Assembly (NCBI GenBank): GCA_005408345.1
Contig: SEMN01000020.1
Span: 1,307,501 to 1,371,500, forward strand
Direction of reading: 5' to 3'
DNA length: 64,000 bases
Source: Macquaria australasica
Taxonomy: Eukaryota > Chordata > Actinopteri > Centrarchiformes > Percichthyidae
Part shown: piece by piece, positions 1 through 12,655 of the stretch
How the letters are laid out: the number at the start of each line of letters is the position of its first letter
Numbering within the stretch: position 1 is the stretch's first letter
Notes under the pieces: model-generated
What the model was told of the DNA's origin: nothing
Seen by the model: the letters and a program-made list of their open reading frames with translations, nothing else
Database searches by the model: none
Program-made: the position numbers and the translations under genes

Positions 1-227
1 ATTTTGTTTTTTGATTTTATCTTACATGTTTGTAAATCTCAGAACCATGTTGGAAATATGTTGTTATTCCTTGTTATCCCCTTGGATTGGTATGTTTCGA
101 AGCAATACTTGCCTTTTTCCTTGTTACAGGACTTCAGGTGAAACGGTGTGACTGGAAGTAATGTTCCAATCTATCATCCAAAAATCAAAGCTGTGAAGTG
201 ATATAAACATTGTTATCATGTTGACAG

Positions 228-1748
228 GTGGTGGGAGAGTACGGCATGGCCCATTTCAGTGACAAGGGCAAGAGCAAAGGAAAGGATTACTGCATATTCT
301 TCAACTCACAGTGGGCACGTCTACCTCAGGACCTCAATAAGGCAGTAAGTCACGAGTGAGCAACAAGAGGTGTAACCAAGTCTTCACAGCCACACAGAAC
401 AGTGGGGATAAACTGCAGTATGCACTTACATGTAGCTGATCAATAAATTCTGTTTCAGGAAGTCTCGTACAGGATGCTAAAATCTGATCTCCACTCCTGT
501 TAAAAGGACTCTGGCAGCTGCTTTGTGAACCAACCGTAAATGTTGGAGTGATATGAGTTACAGTAATCCACTCTGGAGGAAATCAGTGAGCAAATTACAG
601 TTTGTAGGTTGTTAGCAAATAAATAGGATTTCATTTTTGGATATAATTGTATCAGTCTTGTGCAAGTCTTTAGCACAAAACCTTTTTAAAATTCATACAC
701 CCATTATCAATCACTGCATCTTGACTTTTAGCAGCGACAGGCAGAATCCAGCTAATTTTCACTGATTCAAGAAGCATTTTTTCTTTGGAAAGATCAATTA
801 TATCCAGCCTATTAATAAATAAACTTCAAATAAATGCTGTGTCATTAGCAAGAAAATATTTTTTTTATTTATATTAAGTGTTGATCCATAACAGATTTTC
901 CTCTTTCAGCTCCGGTTAACATTGCAAACCTTTTTGTCTTGAAGTCACGTCTTCAGATCTATGACCTGACAACATCGGTCCTGTGCTTGCCCTCTGATGT
1001 CCCGGAGGGAGGCTTCCCAAATCGCATCCCAATGGTGATGAGAGGCAACTGCACTTTCTATGAAAAGGTCCGACTGGCCCAGCTTAACGGCGCCAAGGGC
1101 CTGCTCATTGTCAGCAAGGACAGACTGGTAACCCTGCTTATAAACATCTTAAGGCTGTTGCTTGTAGTCATTGTACATGGAGATGCAATTGATTTTGGCA
1201 CTTCAGAAAACAAACACGTGTCTTTTCTTTTTCTTTTTTTAATTACAGACACCACCAGCAGGAAACAAGACTCAGTATGAAGAGATTGACATTCCTGTAG
1301 CATTGCTCAGCTACTCTGATATGCTGGACATAACCAAGGTGAGAGGCCAGCCACTAGCCATTGAAACAGTAGACAAACAAACCCACTGTATCAGTTTTTC
1401 TTTTCCTGGTCGCTCAGCAAAGTTAATTAACTCTAAACATTTTACAGTCTGACAGCAGAGGCAGATGTGTATATATTTCCCTGTGGGTTAGGAGATGAGC
1501 AAAAATACAAAATGGAGCTTTGCCAATTGTAAAATAATGAATGCTTGATGAGAATCTGATGAAAGTATGTTTTCACACCTGACTTAATGCTGTCTTAAAC
1601 TCCTGCAGACATTTGGTAAAGGAAGACTGGTTGCCATGTACGCACCCAATGAGCCAGTGTTGGACTACAACATGGTGATCATCTTTTTGATGGCAGTAGG
1701 AACAGTTGCCATTGGAGGTTACTGGGCCGGAAGCAGAGACAGCAAGAA
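228..1748 (+). CDS. sppl2b: SPPL2B lumenal PA domain and first membrane segment (4 exons)
   Basis: Exons 228-344, 945-1127, 1249-1338 and 1609-1748 encode the protease-associated (PA) lumenal domain, then the first hydrophobic segment (DYNMVIIFLMAVGTVAIGGY). The order of conserved blocks agrees with the human protein: DYCIFFNSQWARLP, then SRLQIYDLTTSVLC, then RGNCTFYEKVRLAQ, then PPAGNKTQYEEIDIPVALLS. One NCT sequon (RGNCTF) and one NKT sequon are possible N-glycosylation sites in the lumen. The second exon starts at 945: this acceptor keeps phase 0 and restores the family sequence, whereas an AG at 908-909 would not. Alternative interpretation is unlikely. Confidence 0.9.
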
Positions 1749-4700
1749 GTAAGTGGACACGATGGAGGGATAGAGTTGGAAACTGACATTTAATGTGGGT
1801 TATCACTGTGGGTTTGAGTGTTACATATGTACAGAAATAACTCATTACAGGCAAAGAATACCTCCCTTTCTGGGTTATAATTAATGTTTTTAAATCCAAA
1901 CTGACCACAATTGCATGGAAAGTAGTACAAAAGTAGTTTCATTTATGTAAAGATGAAGTCTTTTAAGCGACACACATGGTAGTTGATTGTCAATGATGGT
2001 GCAGGTTGTAGTGAGTTTCCACTACATCACATTATTACAAGAAACAAAGTTTCCATCTGCCTGTGCACACCATGCTTTTAGTCCAGGCTGCTAAATTTAA
2101 ATCAAAGTTAATTTATCGGGGGAGTCATCTCCAGGGAAAATTAGTCACCCGTTTTCTTGGCAAAGGCCTACAAGTGTATGATTGCTCCATCTTTTCTCTT
2201 AGAAGAGCGTCAATTCGTCTCTTCTTTTCCAACCAAGCAGTCTGCACTATACAGCTGCAACTCCACTAAAGGGCACTGTTGTTTACTTGAGGCAGTGCGA
2301 GTGACTCACCGGCTTGAGCCAATCCGAGTCCGTCCTTCCTGACGGAGTTGCCAAGGTGACTGAGGCCACAGTCAGATGGGGTCTCTGACGCACAGGACCG
2401 CAGGCAAAAAAACATTTTGGAATATGAGTGTTTTGAACTCGGGAAGGAAGTGAGTGCCAGCCAGCTGAATGATGGTAAATATTGACTGAGGATGGTAGGA
2501 TGATCATCCAGTCTGCTTTGGCATTAAGTCACCAACCATCATTGCCTGATATCTGACAGAACTGTCAACTTGTTACACTTCATTTCCATCTTCAGTCTGA
2601 CATCCCCCGATTTCCCTGGGGGAGGAGGATTCGATTTTCACTAACCAATCACTAGAGACCAACATATCCGCCTATATCTAACGTCTAACGTAAAGTCTAC
2701 ACTGATACGTAGCCATGCCAACATACTGGGGTTTTAATAGTGGAGCAGAGCGAAGTAGAAACAAATGATATCAGGATATATTGAGAAGACATACCATTCG
2801 GATTTCAAAGTAATTGGTACTTTTAATCAATTTAAAACGGCCTCGATAGCAGCGTCTGTCCTCCTTGGTTCTGGCGCACAGCTTGACACCGCCTGACACC
2901 AGCTTTTCAGCCGAGAAATGTGTTGATGAGCGCGCATAGATTCCGATCATTAGTCTTTTAGAGTTACGAGTGTCCAAAGAAAGCCTCCTCAGGTCAGCAT
3001 GCCTCTCTGAATTTCGTTTGTCCTCCTGCAGACGCTACATGAAGCACAAGCGGGACGACGGTGCGGAGAAGCAGGACGAGGAGACCGTTGACGTCACCCC
3101 CATCATGATCTGTGTGTTCGTGGTCATGTGCTGCAGCATGCTGGTGCTACTCTACTTTTTCTATGACCGCCTGGGTACGACAAATACTCACTCACACATC
3201 ATTGATCTGATCACACATAATGTAAGACTCAGTATGCTGGTTTTGATCAAAGATATTCGTTCAAATTCTGTTAAAAAAGCTCTTTGGTCAGATCCACTTT
3301 TATGTGACTAACAGATAGGGTTTCAGTCCGGTCTGGCCAGTATTTATTGCTGTGGGGGGGGGCGGTTTGCCTCTGAAAGCCAGTCTGTAATTTTCCCCTC
3401 ACTCGTTGTGGTCTGGTGTGGCTCAGTAAGGCGTTTGCTTGGGATACAGGACGTGAAGAAGATGGCCGACAATGCTTTCCTTGTGTGACAAATAATCTCA
3501 ACTCAAGCTCCACTTGCTAGCTTTTTCTGAGCTTTCAACTGCATCTCGCAGGCTTCTTTACTAGGCTGTCATTTGTCTTTTATAATATAGTGGTTGTTTT
3601 GGAAGCATTGTCAAATTTCTCCTTATAAGTCATCCCCTGATACTAAAATATATTTAAAGTAAGAAGTGAGGCAGTTGCAGAGTTCTGCCTTATTTTGTAA
3701 CTATAATGCCTAATTTAAATCATGGCTGACTTAGATGTAGGGGTCCACAGTATGTGTAAAATGGTTTTCAGCAGCTGAGAAGCAGGATTTAGAATCTGAT
3801 GATTGCTGGTTAAAAGCCCAGACCGTCTGAGCAAATCTTGGAATAACAAAGTTAGTTCATAATTCCTCCATTTAGCTCCACTGTAAACTCAGGATTCCTC
3901 CAAGCTGCTGGAGCAGCTACAACAGACACATTATCCTCATTTCCTCTGGCAGAGCTGCTCATCGTCCAGCATTACAAGGCTGTAGATGCAGTTTACAGAT
4001 ATGAATGTGTGAAGACCGGCCGTGCTGTGAAAGGGCTTAATGGCTAAGATAACATTTCACTGATAAATAGATTAAAAGACTGGCAGCTGCTGATTGACTG
4101 CTTAGCGTCTTTGATCAGCTGCTGTACATTCACCCAGCACACTAAATACTGAACACACACTGGTGAAACTGATGCAACTATTCAGATATCTAAGGACCAA
4201 TTTGTCAAAGAGCAAAACACCTTATTATAGAATATGGATGGATATCATGTGATAATATGTACTAATCTCCTGCCTGCCTCACTGTTTCGTCACTGTTTAG
4301 CCATTTGGGTCATAGCCATCTTCTGTGTGGCCTCCTCTGTCGGCCTCCACAGCTGTCTGTGGCCTTTTGTCAGGAGGCTCCCTTTCTGCAAGTGCAGGTG
4401 AGACACGTCAGTGTAGTTTCATAATGACAAAAGTCTACTATCAACACGTCGTGTATTGTTTTCTGAATCTCCTGTCCTGTCTACAAACTCACTTATGCAA
4501 GAGGTCCTGGGTTCAGATCCCGGGCCTCCATTTATGTTACGACCCAGCTCCTTCAGAGAAAGGGAAGCAACATAAAACCAGATGGATTTGGTAAAATAGT
4601 TATTTATTGCATGGATTAGATTTATAAATAACAAAAAAGGGGGTGATCTACAAAGGAAAAGGGGCCTGAGGGTGCTGCTTAAATCAAATAAATAAATACA

Positions 4701-7700
4701 GGCAAGAGAGGACTTAAGAGGATTAAAAAATAAAACCATAACCATCTGGCCTGCCCTACCCTTACCTGTCCAAAACCAAAACATTTGAAGCTGCACCCTG
4801 GCTCCTACTGTTAAGTGAGTGCCTCAGTTTCACATTCAAACTCCAATCTAATCTGTACAGTAGTATACTTTTATTATTATTTGTGTATTTTACAGGCACA
4901 ATTTTATATATATATATATATATATATACACATACACACCTGCAACTTCTATGGTCAAATATAGAGATAGGGCCTCAAGGTATAATTTTAGGTGTATAAT
5001 TATTGCAAGTGTTAGCCTGAAAAAAAAAAACCCATACACTGTTGAGATGAGGTCTTTATTGTGGTTATATTTATTGATTTGTGGACCATCTTGTTACCAC
5101 AGGGTCCCAGAGAACAACTTGCCATACTTGCACAAACGGCCGCAGATCCGCATGCTGCTGCTGTCGGCCCTCTGCATCAGTGTCAGCATCACCTGGATGG
5201 TGTTTCGCAATGAAGACCAGTAAGTGAGACACGCACGTAGAAAAGCAGCCAGTCGCTGCATTCAACTGAAGATCTGTTTTTCAGGATACGTTGTTGACGT
5301 GTTACTGTGGTGCCTCTTGAGGGGTGTTTCATGAAGCCAGATTACCAGTTAAAGTAGGTTTATTTTCAGGAAATTGTGTTTCATAAAGGATGTTTAAATA
5401 AGTTTGACCTAAGTTACCATGGAAACTTATCCCTCCAGACTGGTCTCGTTCAGGTTAGTTGTCAGGCTTAGCTTCACCTCAGGCTGAACCAGTGTTACAA
5501 TCAATCTGATCGACTGAAACAGTGTTTTCTCCCTGAAGGTTCCTGTTCACTGCTTCTCTGTGAACATGAGTCTGTTTGCAGTACTGTACATGTCAAATTG
5601 ATCACATTCCAATAATGGGCTGCACTTATTGTGTACTTAAAGTCTGTGCTCATATCTTTTTCAGTCTAAAGTGTCTGCAGAATCTTGTGTTTTTAAATGC
5701 ACTGCAATTAAAGTAAAACTAATAATCAACCCATGGCTGTAGCCTCATAGTAAGAAACATTCTCACAATTTGTACTAATTTTAAATGTCACTTAATACAA
5801 TAAAATAAAATTAAAGGAAACAGAAATCTGTCTATTAAAAATATAGGAAGGGCAGACAGACAATCTGAAGGTATTTAAACATTATTTTAACCATATGAAG
5901 GCTGTTATGTCACTTGTACAAACCACGTAATATGATGAAACTGATAGAGAACTCCTTTATGAAATACCCTTCTGGTTTCAGGTACAGAATATTCCTCTCA
6001 CACGCCAGCAACCCAGCCACCTGTTTTGTCTGAGCCTTAATTATAATACAAAAGGAACAAAATATTGATCTAATCCATATTTTGACATCAACATTTACCA
6101 ATAATGTGCCGACAGCAGGAGAATCAAGTATTTAGCATCCTGGCAGAAATATTGAAATACACAAAGCATATAGAGACCACCCTGTTATCATTTATGCTGC
6201 AAATGCCCAAAAATTAATTAGATTTATATTAAGGATCATATTTGTGATTGTAAATCAGGTGTTTTCAGTTGATTTCAGTGTCTGTCTACACTCAAGAAGT
6301 TTGGTTTAATGTACTCTGTTGTGGGTGTTGATTGCTTGTTGTGTGTCGGGTGACATAATGGTAGCATTTTTCTGTCTGTGTGTGATAACATGTTGGAGGT
6401 GCGTTGTATGACTGTGGTGTGGGCTGACTCACAGTCTTGTTATGTGTCTTTCAGGTGGGCGTGGGTGTTACAGGATGCCCTGGGGATCGCCTTCTGTCTC
6501 TACATGCTCAAAACAGTCAGACTCCCCACATTTAAGGTGGGCCGGCGCTCTCATAAACACGAGACAACATCATATCATATAACAATGTGGATGGCGTCTT
6601 TAAGGCTTTAATTGTGTTTTACTGAATGAAAAATGTTTGTTTATGCACTCACCTGATGTATTTCTCCATCTTTGCAGGCTTGCACCTTACTACTGTCGGT
6701 CCTTTTTGTCTACGACGTTTTCTTCGTATTTATTACACCCTTCTTTACAAAGGTACGTCAAGACTGTTTTCACTCAAGGATATTTAAATGTCTACCGTCT
6801 CTGTTACTGTGTGTCATGCTTACGTTACCTGTGGCCTTTTCTCCACACAGAGTGGGGAAAGTATAATGGTGGAGGTAGCGGCTGGTCCCTCTGACTCCTC
6901 CACACATGAAAAGGTGAGTTTGTTTTCAAATTCCACAACTCCCTTTGGGTGGGGTGGGGTGGGGGTTAGTCTAGCTACAGAAACTCAAGCTCCTCCAACT
7001 GATAATGCCCCTCTCAGCTCAGAGGACAAGTGGTTGATAGTAACACTAATGTTTGCGTTTCCTCCAGCTTCCCATGGTGCTTAAAGTGCCAAGGTTAAAC
7101 TCCTCTCCCCTGGCCCTTTGTGACCGGCCCTTCTCCCTCCTGGGCTTCGGCGATATCTTAGTACCAGGTAATTAAAGGTGTCATCACACCACAAGGAACT
7201 CAAACTGCTTAAAGCTCATTATGCGTTTTTTGTGTGGTCACAACCAGAAAATGATTTAACCAACAAAGACCAGTCACCCTTTTAGTCTGTCCTTGGAGCA
7301 GAAGCCATTGATGTGGTTGCCAGCTATGTAAACACACAACTACTCAATACACACACTTTTTATGGCTAATGCCTTTAATGCTATATAATTGCACATTACA
7401 AGACTTGGATCTCACAAATTAATAACTGCACATTGGGAGATATCCAGAGTTAACATCAGATATTGTAAAGTTCAATGAAACACTTTGGTCACTCAAATAA
7501 TTAAGATTGTGTCCGATGCCTGAGTTTGATGAAACATGGCTGAATACAGTAGCTTCTCGTCGATTGATCTGAATGTTGTTTTTTTCCTGTCAGGTCTGCT
7601 GGTGGCGTACTGTCACAGGTTTGACATTTTAACACAATCCTCCAGGATCTACTTTGTGGCCTGTACAATCGGTACGTACGTAACTGGTGAAATGTTGCTG

Positions 7701-9329
7701 TAGTGTTACTATGACAAGCTCCATTTGGACGGGATTAACATTACAGTGGAAGGCGGGGATTAAAATATTTCAGGATGTGGTTTGTAATAGTCGTGGACAT
7801 TCTGCAGGACGAGCCAATAGAGAATACCAGTACCTACCTGTAGCCGACATTAAAACAGCTCATTTAATGAGCTTTTGCAGGGTCTTGCTCTCCTGATGGC
7901 TTGAAGTATTGGTTCTCAAATCAGCCTATATGTTGGTGTTAACATGTTTCCATCTGTCAGATTAGCAAAAACATTTTTGACTTCCTCCATTTTCACACAA
8001 AAGTTAAATTTCACACTGAACTCATTAAAAAGAAAAAGTTAATCACCCGACCACCCCTAGAGAAATAAATCCAGTCTGATTGGGGCTGTAGAGAAAACCT
8101 GCATGGACATGACCGGACTCTGAAACTGCTGACTTTGTGTGCACTGTCTCTCTCCTGTCAGCTTACGGCATCGGCCTGCTGATCACCTTCGTGGCGCTGG
8201 CCGTGATGCAGATGGGTCAGCCGGCCTTGCTCTACCTGGTGCCTTGCACTCTGCTCACCAGCCTCACTGTAGCGCTGTGGCGCAGGGAGTTGCCCCAGTT
8301 CTGGACTGGAAGTGGATTTGTGGTGAATACCAGTTTGATATGACTGCCTACCGCCGAAGAACAAAAAGACTTAAAAAAAAAAAAAAAGAAAACACAAAAA
8401 CATCTAGTTAAATAACATGCAGAGTAAAGTAGAATTTTAAGTTGAGTAACCCCTTTAAATACTTCCATCCAACTGCCTCTTTCTGTTTTACTGTCCCCTC
8501 CCTCCCATCGCTGCTCCTTGCCCTTTATTTTACTGTGGGTGTGCTCTAGTCTGCTGCTGAGGGCTCAGCTGTCTGTGAATGTCACTGCAGGTATTCTATC
8601 TGGGCTTGCTTCTTCATACTTTTACCATTAAAACATCCTGATCTTACTTAAGGTTCCTTTTTGTGGTAGTTTTTCCCTTTAAGAGTAGATGTTTGTTTTA
8701 ATTTTTTTCTGCGTACACACATCTGTGATAGACTAGTGGTAAACAACTGCTGAAGCTATTATTTGTGATGTAGATTAGCTCATGTTATTTCTTAAATAAC
8801 ACTGGTTAGCATGTGTTATCTGTGTGGTTCAGTGGGATTTTCTATGATATGCTTCCCCTTTCTTTATGCATATCTGGGACTTTTTATCTCTGTACAGGAA
8901 TACCTCTGACAACATTAAGAATTAAGGCTCCTTTAATTGGGGTTTAACTTTAAAGCAGGATGTGATGAAAAACAAACAGTCCATTTAGCCTCAAATCTAG
9001 CTGTGGACAGAGGAATCACTGTATATTCTTTGGTTTTGTTCGTCTTATCTACGGCTATTCTGTCTTCCGTTATCATCATTACATTTTGTTTTCTGCTTGA
9101 CACAATTCAGCCATCTTATATAGACACTTTTTTTTGTCCCCTGCAGCCTGCCATAGTGCTCGCACCGATCAACTGTACACAAACTGCAGCGCAGCAGACT
9201 GAGGGGCCCTCGACTAAACCGGAGCCACAAACCGCAGAAGCCACCAATCAGAGCGAAGACTCACCCGAGTACCCGCCTCAGGAAACGCACCCAGCTGAGA
9301 CAGATGAAGGAGAAAACAAATCTAACTGA
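228..9329 (+). CDS. sppl2b: Signal peptide peptidase-like 2B (SPPL2B-type), 5' end outside window
   Basis: GxGD-type aspartyl intramembrane protease that cleaves type II membrane-protein stubs (TNF-alpha is a known SPPL2 substrate) in endosomal, lysosomal or plasma membranes. Coding exons: 228-344, 945-1127, 1249-1338, 1609-1748, 3032-3174, 4301-4397, 5103-5219, 6455-6536, 6678-6752, 6851-6913, 7068-7167, 7594-7671, 8162-8322 and 9147-9329. They join in frame to 542 codons plus TGA. An N-terminal PA-like lumenal domain (QWARLPQDL, RGNCTFYEKVRLAQ) is followed by a multi-spanning membrane domain. The family catalytic motifs are visible: YD in exon 6678-6752 (VYDVFFVF), GFGD in exon 7068-7167, and QPALLYLVP (PAL motif) in exon 8162-8322. 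The signal-peptide exon is missing at the left edge. The sequence is closer to SPPL2B than SPPL2A as I remember them. Teleost databases may call it sppl2. Confidence 0.93.
4485..4834. repeat. Probable mobile-element remnant with tRNA B-box-like motif
   Basis: At about 4495-4530 lies a sequence resembling a tRNA T-arm and Pol III B box (GGTTCAGATCC at 4510-4520, with a 5-bp stem CTGGG/CCCGG). The adjoining 4535-4834 block starts TG, ends CA and carries AATAAA on the minus strand, as an LTR could. Neither reading is secure. A tRNA-derived SINE would need an A box upstream, which I do not see. A retroelement primer-binding site would need 11 bases after the T stem, and only 7 precede the block. 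I therefore call it only a likely repeat fragment inside an sppl2b intron. Confidence 0.3.
6455..8322 (+). CDS. sppl2b: SPPL2B catalytic membrane core (6 exons)
   Basis: Exons 6455-6536, 6678-6752, 6851-6913, 7068-7167, 7594-7671 and 8162-8322 encode the protease core. The YD aspartate lies in VYDVFFVF. The second catalytic aspartate lies in LLGFGDILVPG, the SPPL2 version of GxGD. The PAL motif lies in GQPALLYLVP. A short hydrophilic loop between YD and GFGD (exons 6851-6913 and 7068-7167) carries SIMVEVAAGPSD and KVPRLN, also present in the human protein. All three active-site elements are intact, so the product should be catalytically competent. The core ends in VALWRRELPQFWTGSGF. If the donor at 8323 were not used, translation would end seven codons into the intron. 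Confidence 0.93.
9147..9329 (+). CDS. sppl2b: SPPL2B C-terminal cytosolic tail, last exon
   Basis: The last coding exon follows a pyrimidine-rich acceptor ending CTGCAG and joins the previous exon in phase 0. It encodes about 60 residues of low-complexity Pro, Glu, Thr and Ser-rich cytosolic tail (for example TKPEPQTAEATNQ) and ends in ENKSN then TGA. The human tail is also Pro and Ser rich but cannot be aligned residue by residue, as expected for a disordered region. I see no hydrophobic segment or dibasic ER signal in it. Confidence 0.85.
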   Translation, partial: PAIVLAPINCTQTAAQQTEGPSTKPEPQTAEATNQSEDSPEYPPQETHPAETDEGENKSN

Positions 9330-9956
9330 AAGGACGTCTAGTACGGCATTTAACATTTCACTTCATGTTTTATTTGTTGTTAAGGTTTTTTTTTTCTACA
9401 TTGTGTCTCAGTCAATGGACATTTTAAGTACGGACATTTATTTGCACTTGGTGCGAAGGGAACAGCAGAGGAGATCTGTGTTTTCTGAATGGCTGGCTCA
9501 GCGGGGAAACCAGGATTGGACACACGAGGTCGAGGCATTGAAACTAACAAACATACTAAGTATAAAACCTGCACAGCCGCCCCAACACCTTCTTCTGCTA
9601 ACATACAGTCTGTACCTCCTCTAAAAGGGAATTAAAAGACAAATCTGGAAGCTACACAAGCTGTCGAACACTAAAAAATAAATACCGCCAAGGCACTAAA
9701 CTGACGCTCTGAACAGTCCTAAAGGCCCAGTCACACCAGCGTTTAAAACAGCAAAATTTTGCTGCAAAGCAGTTTTTTAAATGCAATCACTGCGATTAGT
9801 GGATTCGTTCACAGGGGTGAGGTAAATCATGCTACTTTTTTAACTTTGAGCTATCATAACTTATTAGCTGTGTTGCTCCAGCCACTTTTATTTAACCTCC
9901 TCTGATGTTGTATAAAATGCTCCACAAAAGAGGAATGATTTGCAGACAGTTATGTA

Positions 9957-10308
9957 GAGCTGCAATGATTTAGTCGATCAACAGAAAATTAAACAGCATC
10001 TATTTTGATAATCAAATAATCATTTTAGTAATTATAAGTAAAAATACCAAAGATTTGCTGGTTCCAGCTTCTCAGTCATGAGGATTTTAAGCTTTTCTGT
10101 CATACATGACAGTAAAGTGAGTATCTTTTGGGTTTTGAACTGTTGATCGAACCAAACAAGGCAGGTGAAGACATCAGCTTGGGCTCTACGAAATTTTAAT
10201 GGGTATTTTGTACTTTTCTGATATTTTAGAGAAAAAACAATTAATCGAATTGGCAGTCGGACAATAGGCAGATAATCAATAATGGAAATAATCGTTAGTT
10301 GCAACCCT
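9957..10308. repeat. Teleost AT-rich fold-back repeat, copy 1
   Basis: This repeat starts with CTGCAATGATTTAGTCGATC and ends with AATCGTTAGTTGCAACCC, so its ends are approximately inverted. It contains GCTGGTTCCAGCTTCT and TTTTGGGTTTTGAACTGTTG, both shared with the copy at 61695-62015. I recognise it from memory as a very common non-coding teleost repeat, probably a non-autonomous DNA transposon. No coding capacity is visible. Confidence 0.65.
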
Positions 10309-11785
10309 TCAGTTATGAGACAGGAGTACAAATACGGCTTTTGAATCAACTGCATGAAGTTGCTGTCCAGTTAGCAAATTGGCTAACAAACTTGATAACT
10401 GATCGGTTATTTCCTAAATCAATAACTATCCTTTCTGGTGTGACAGGCCCTTAAAAGGTCTCAGTATGCTTGAATTTAACTTGTGTCATCTGACCCTGTC
10501 TAAAAGGCAAATGTGTTTATAGCTGACCGTTTCAGATAGCGACAATCGAAGGCAGAGTAAAACGCCTGCTGTCATACAGAGGGGTGAGATGCAGTGAAAG
10601 CACACAAATGGAGAAAACGCTTTCGGACAAGCTCTCCACAAGAAGGCGTTCATGTTGTTGCACTTGGTTGTACACGGTGTGTCATTCTGTGAAGTAGACG
10701 TGATTGTCTGTTTTGGAAAATTACAAAAATTGTCGGATGCAGCGCCCCCTATTCCAGTGTCAGGAAGGTGCAGGAAAAGGCGCGTTTAAGGTGTCCAATA
10801 AGCACTTCATTTGAAGCATACTGAGACCCTTATTCTCTCACACACACACAAAATAAGAAGCCATGTCAGCCGTCTTTATCCCTCCACTACATTATAAACT
10901 ACACCAGAGTCACAGAATAAAGTGCAGCAGTGAAGAGTTTCACACCCTTTAAAATGTGGTGCTATCGTGGTTGTTGACTGAGCCAAAACTAATTTTTTTT
11001 AACTGAAGCATTTGTTTTCTCATCTTTCTTTTGGTATATTTTGTTTTGCATGATATTTTGATTTTTACCCTTATGTGTATAATCTATAGTGCAGACTTTG
11101 TATACATTATTGGTGGTGCGACATGTTAAAACGCTGCAGATTTGTTTCCCCAGTAGTTACTCATATTGTCTTAAGAATTGGTTTTTGGCCTTAAATGTGT
11201 CCATGATGGGAGGTAACAGCAGAATGTGTCCCGTGTAAAAGTTGCTATATGAAAAACCTGAGTACTGTACTCTAAGTGATGATGTGCTGCAGTTTAATGT
11301 ATGAGCTGAGGAGCGGGTGACGGGTTGTGTTACCAGTGTTCCTAGATTAGTGTGTATGAAGCATTTGCACAATATTTTTGAATTTATGGGCTGACAGAAG
11401 TCGTTGGTTCATGTCTGTATATGTTTATGTATACTCAAAAGGGTTTAAAGAAACGGAAAACAAGGTATCAATATATCTAAATCATCCTGATTTTGTTTTT
11501 TGCGACTCCATTTCTGACCTGAGGGTGTCATCTTAAAACACCAGAGCCCAGCAGTCACTTCACTCTGTACACCAGTATAGATATATTCATTTATGATGCC
11601 TATTAACCAAGTTCAATGTTTCTGTATAGAAGTTGAGGTCAATAATTTGGTCAGAGGTGAAATGAGAGCAGTTGAGGTGTCTGGATGTGTGCCCTCGCTG
11701 ATTTCCAGGACAGGAGATTATTCATTCACCAGTATAGTTTGTTGTCACCAAGTGGTTTTTAATGCCTCTGTTGAGGAATACATAT

Positions 11786-11791
11786 AATAAA
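11786..11791 (+). terminator. Candidate poly(A) signal of sppl2b
   Basis: A canonical AATAAA hexamer lies about 2.46 kb after the sppl2b stop and is followed within about 30 bases by T- and GT-rich sequence (TTGTTGGGTTTTGGTTTTGTTG), as expected of a downstream element. An earlier AATAAA at 10916-10921 would give a shorter 3'-UTR. Which is used is not decidable here. Confidence 0.45.
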
Positions 11792-12655
11792 GAAACATTG
11801 TATCTGATATTTGTTGGGTTTTGGTTTTGTTGCAGATATTGCACCGAATTAAAATGTAGTTTACAGGTTTCAATTTGTTTGAATGGCTTAGTAAGGATAA
11901 GTTGATGCCGAACATAAATTCAGCCCCTTGCAGTGGTTTCAGAGTCTGAATGTGTCTTTTCATCGTGGCCCTCCAGCTGTGAAAAAAAAGGTCAACTGCT
12001 GATCTGTTCAAACTCAGCAGAGATAAACTGCAGTCTGACAAAGAGCGTCTTTGTCACTCGAGCTCAGTCACTCAAAGCGGAGGGCTGTTCATGTACTGCT
12101 ATCTGATCAACTAACGTGCTGTTTAGTGGATGGGTTTGCACAGAGCGCCATACAGCACCATGTATGCCTTTGTAAGGGACTAACACCATATTAAAAAAGG
12201 CACCTATTTATTTAACAAGGAAAATTAAGCGATCTATCTTTCAACTATAAAAAATATTCTACAGGTTTTTGGCAATGTAGGTGCAGTAAATCTCCTTTGT
12301 GTCAGCTGTAGATCAAATCTGCAACTACATGTTTGATATTTAAAGGCCAATAACAGCTGGTTGTATCAGTTTCACAGAGCCCCTGAAATCCCAAAAGATA
12401 ATAACTTGCAAGCACAAGATGATGTGTGTCAAAGTAATTATCTTGTGTGCAAAAAATTAAAATGTAATCTTTTAGGGGCTTTGGGGGATTAGTACAGTCT
12501 AACCTCAAAAGAGGAGGCCTTGCATCTGATGCCTAATTCATGATGAGCAGTCAGGAGGCTTAACACCCAGTGAGAAAGCCAGAGGGGTGTCAAGTTTCAG
12601 TTTTTCTAAAACTTTCAGCTATACTATGTAAGGTGATGGTGGTACTAGAGCGTTA

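Larger units (their letters stand above)
345..9146 (+). other. sppl2b: Introns of sppl2b
   Basis: The thirteen introns in the window run from under 100 bp (6753-6850) to about 1.3 kb (1749-3031 and 5220-6454). All begin GT and end AG. In 345-944, 1749-3031, 3175-4300, 5220-6454, 7168-7593, 7672-8161 and 8323-9146 I see no further coding exon: the flanking exons already join in phase. The introns are AT-rich with short simple tracts, such as a TA run at 4909-4928 and an A-rich run at 8371-8386. Intron 4398-5102 has the tRNA-like patch described separately. The reading frames that appear in these introns have no family resemblance. Confidence 0.6.

Noticed and set aside
895..944. Alternative SPPL2B exon start at 910 (after TTTCAG)
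   Set aside because: Its phase does not match the preceding exon (which ends in phase 0) and the upstream residues do not resemble the family. The acceptor at 945 restores the match at SRLQIYDL.
4509..4534. Retroviral-type primer-binding site next to an LTR
   Set aside because: A tRNA 3' end needs 7 acceptor bases, a discriminator and CCA after the T stem. Only 7 bases precede the putative LTR end, so the geometry does not fit. Kept only as a low-confidence repeat remnant.
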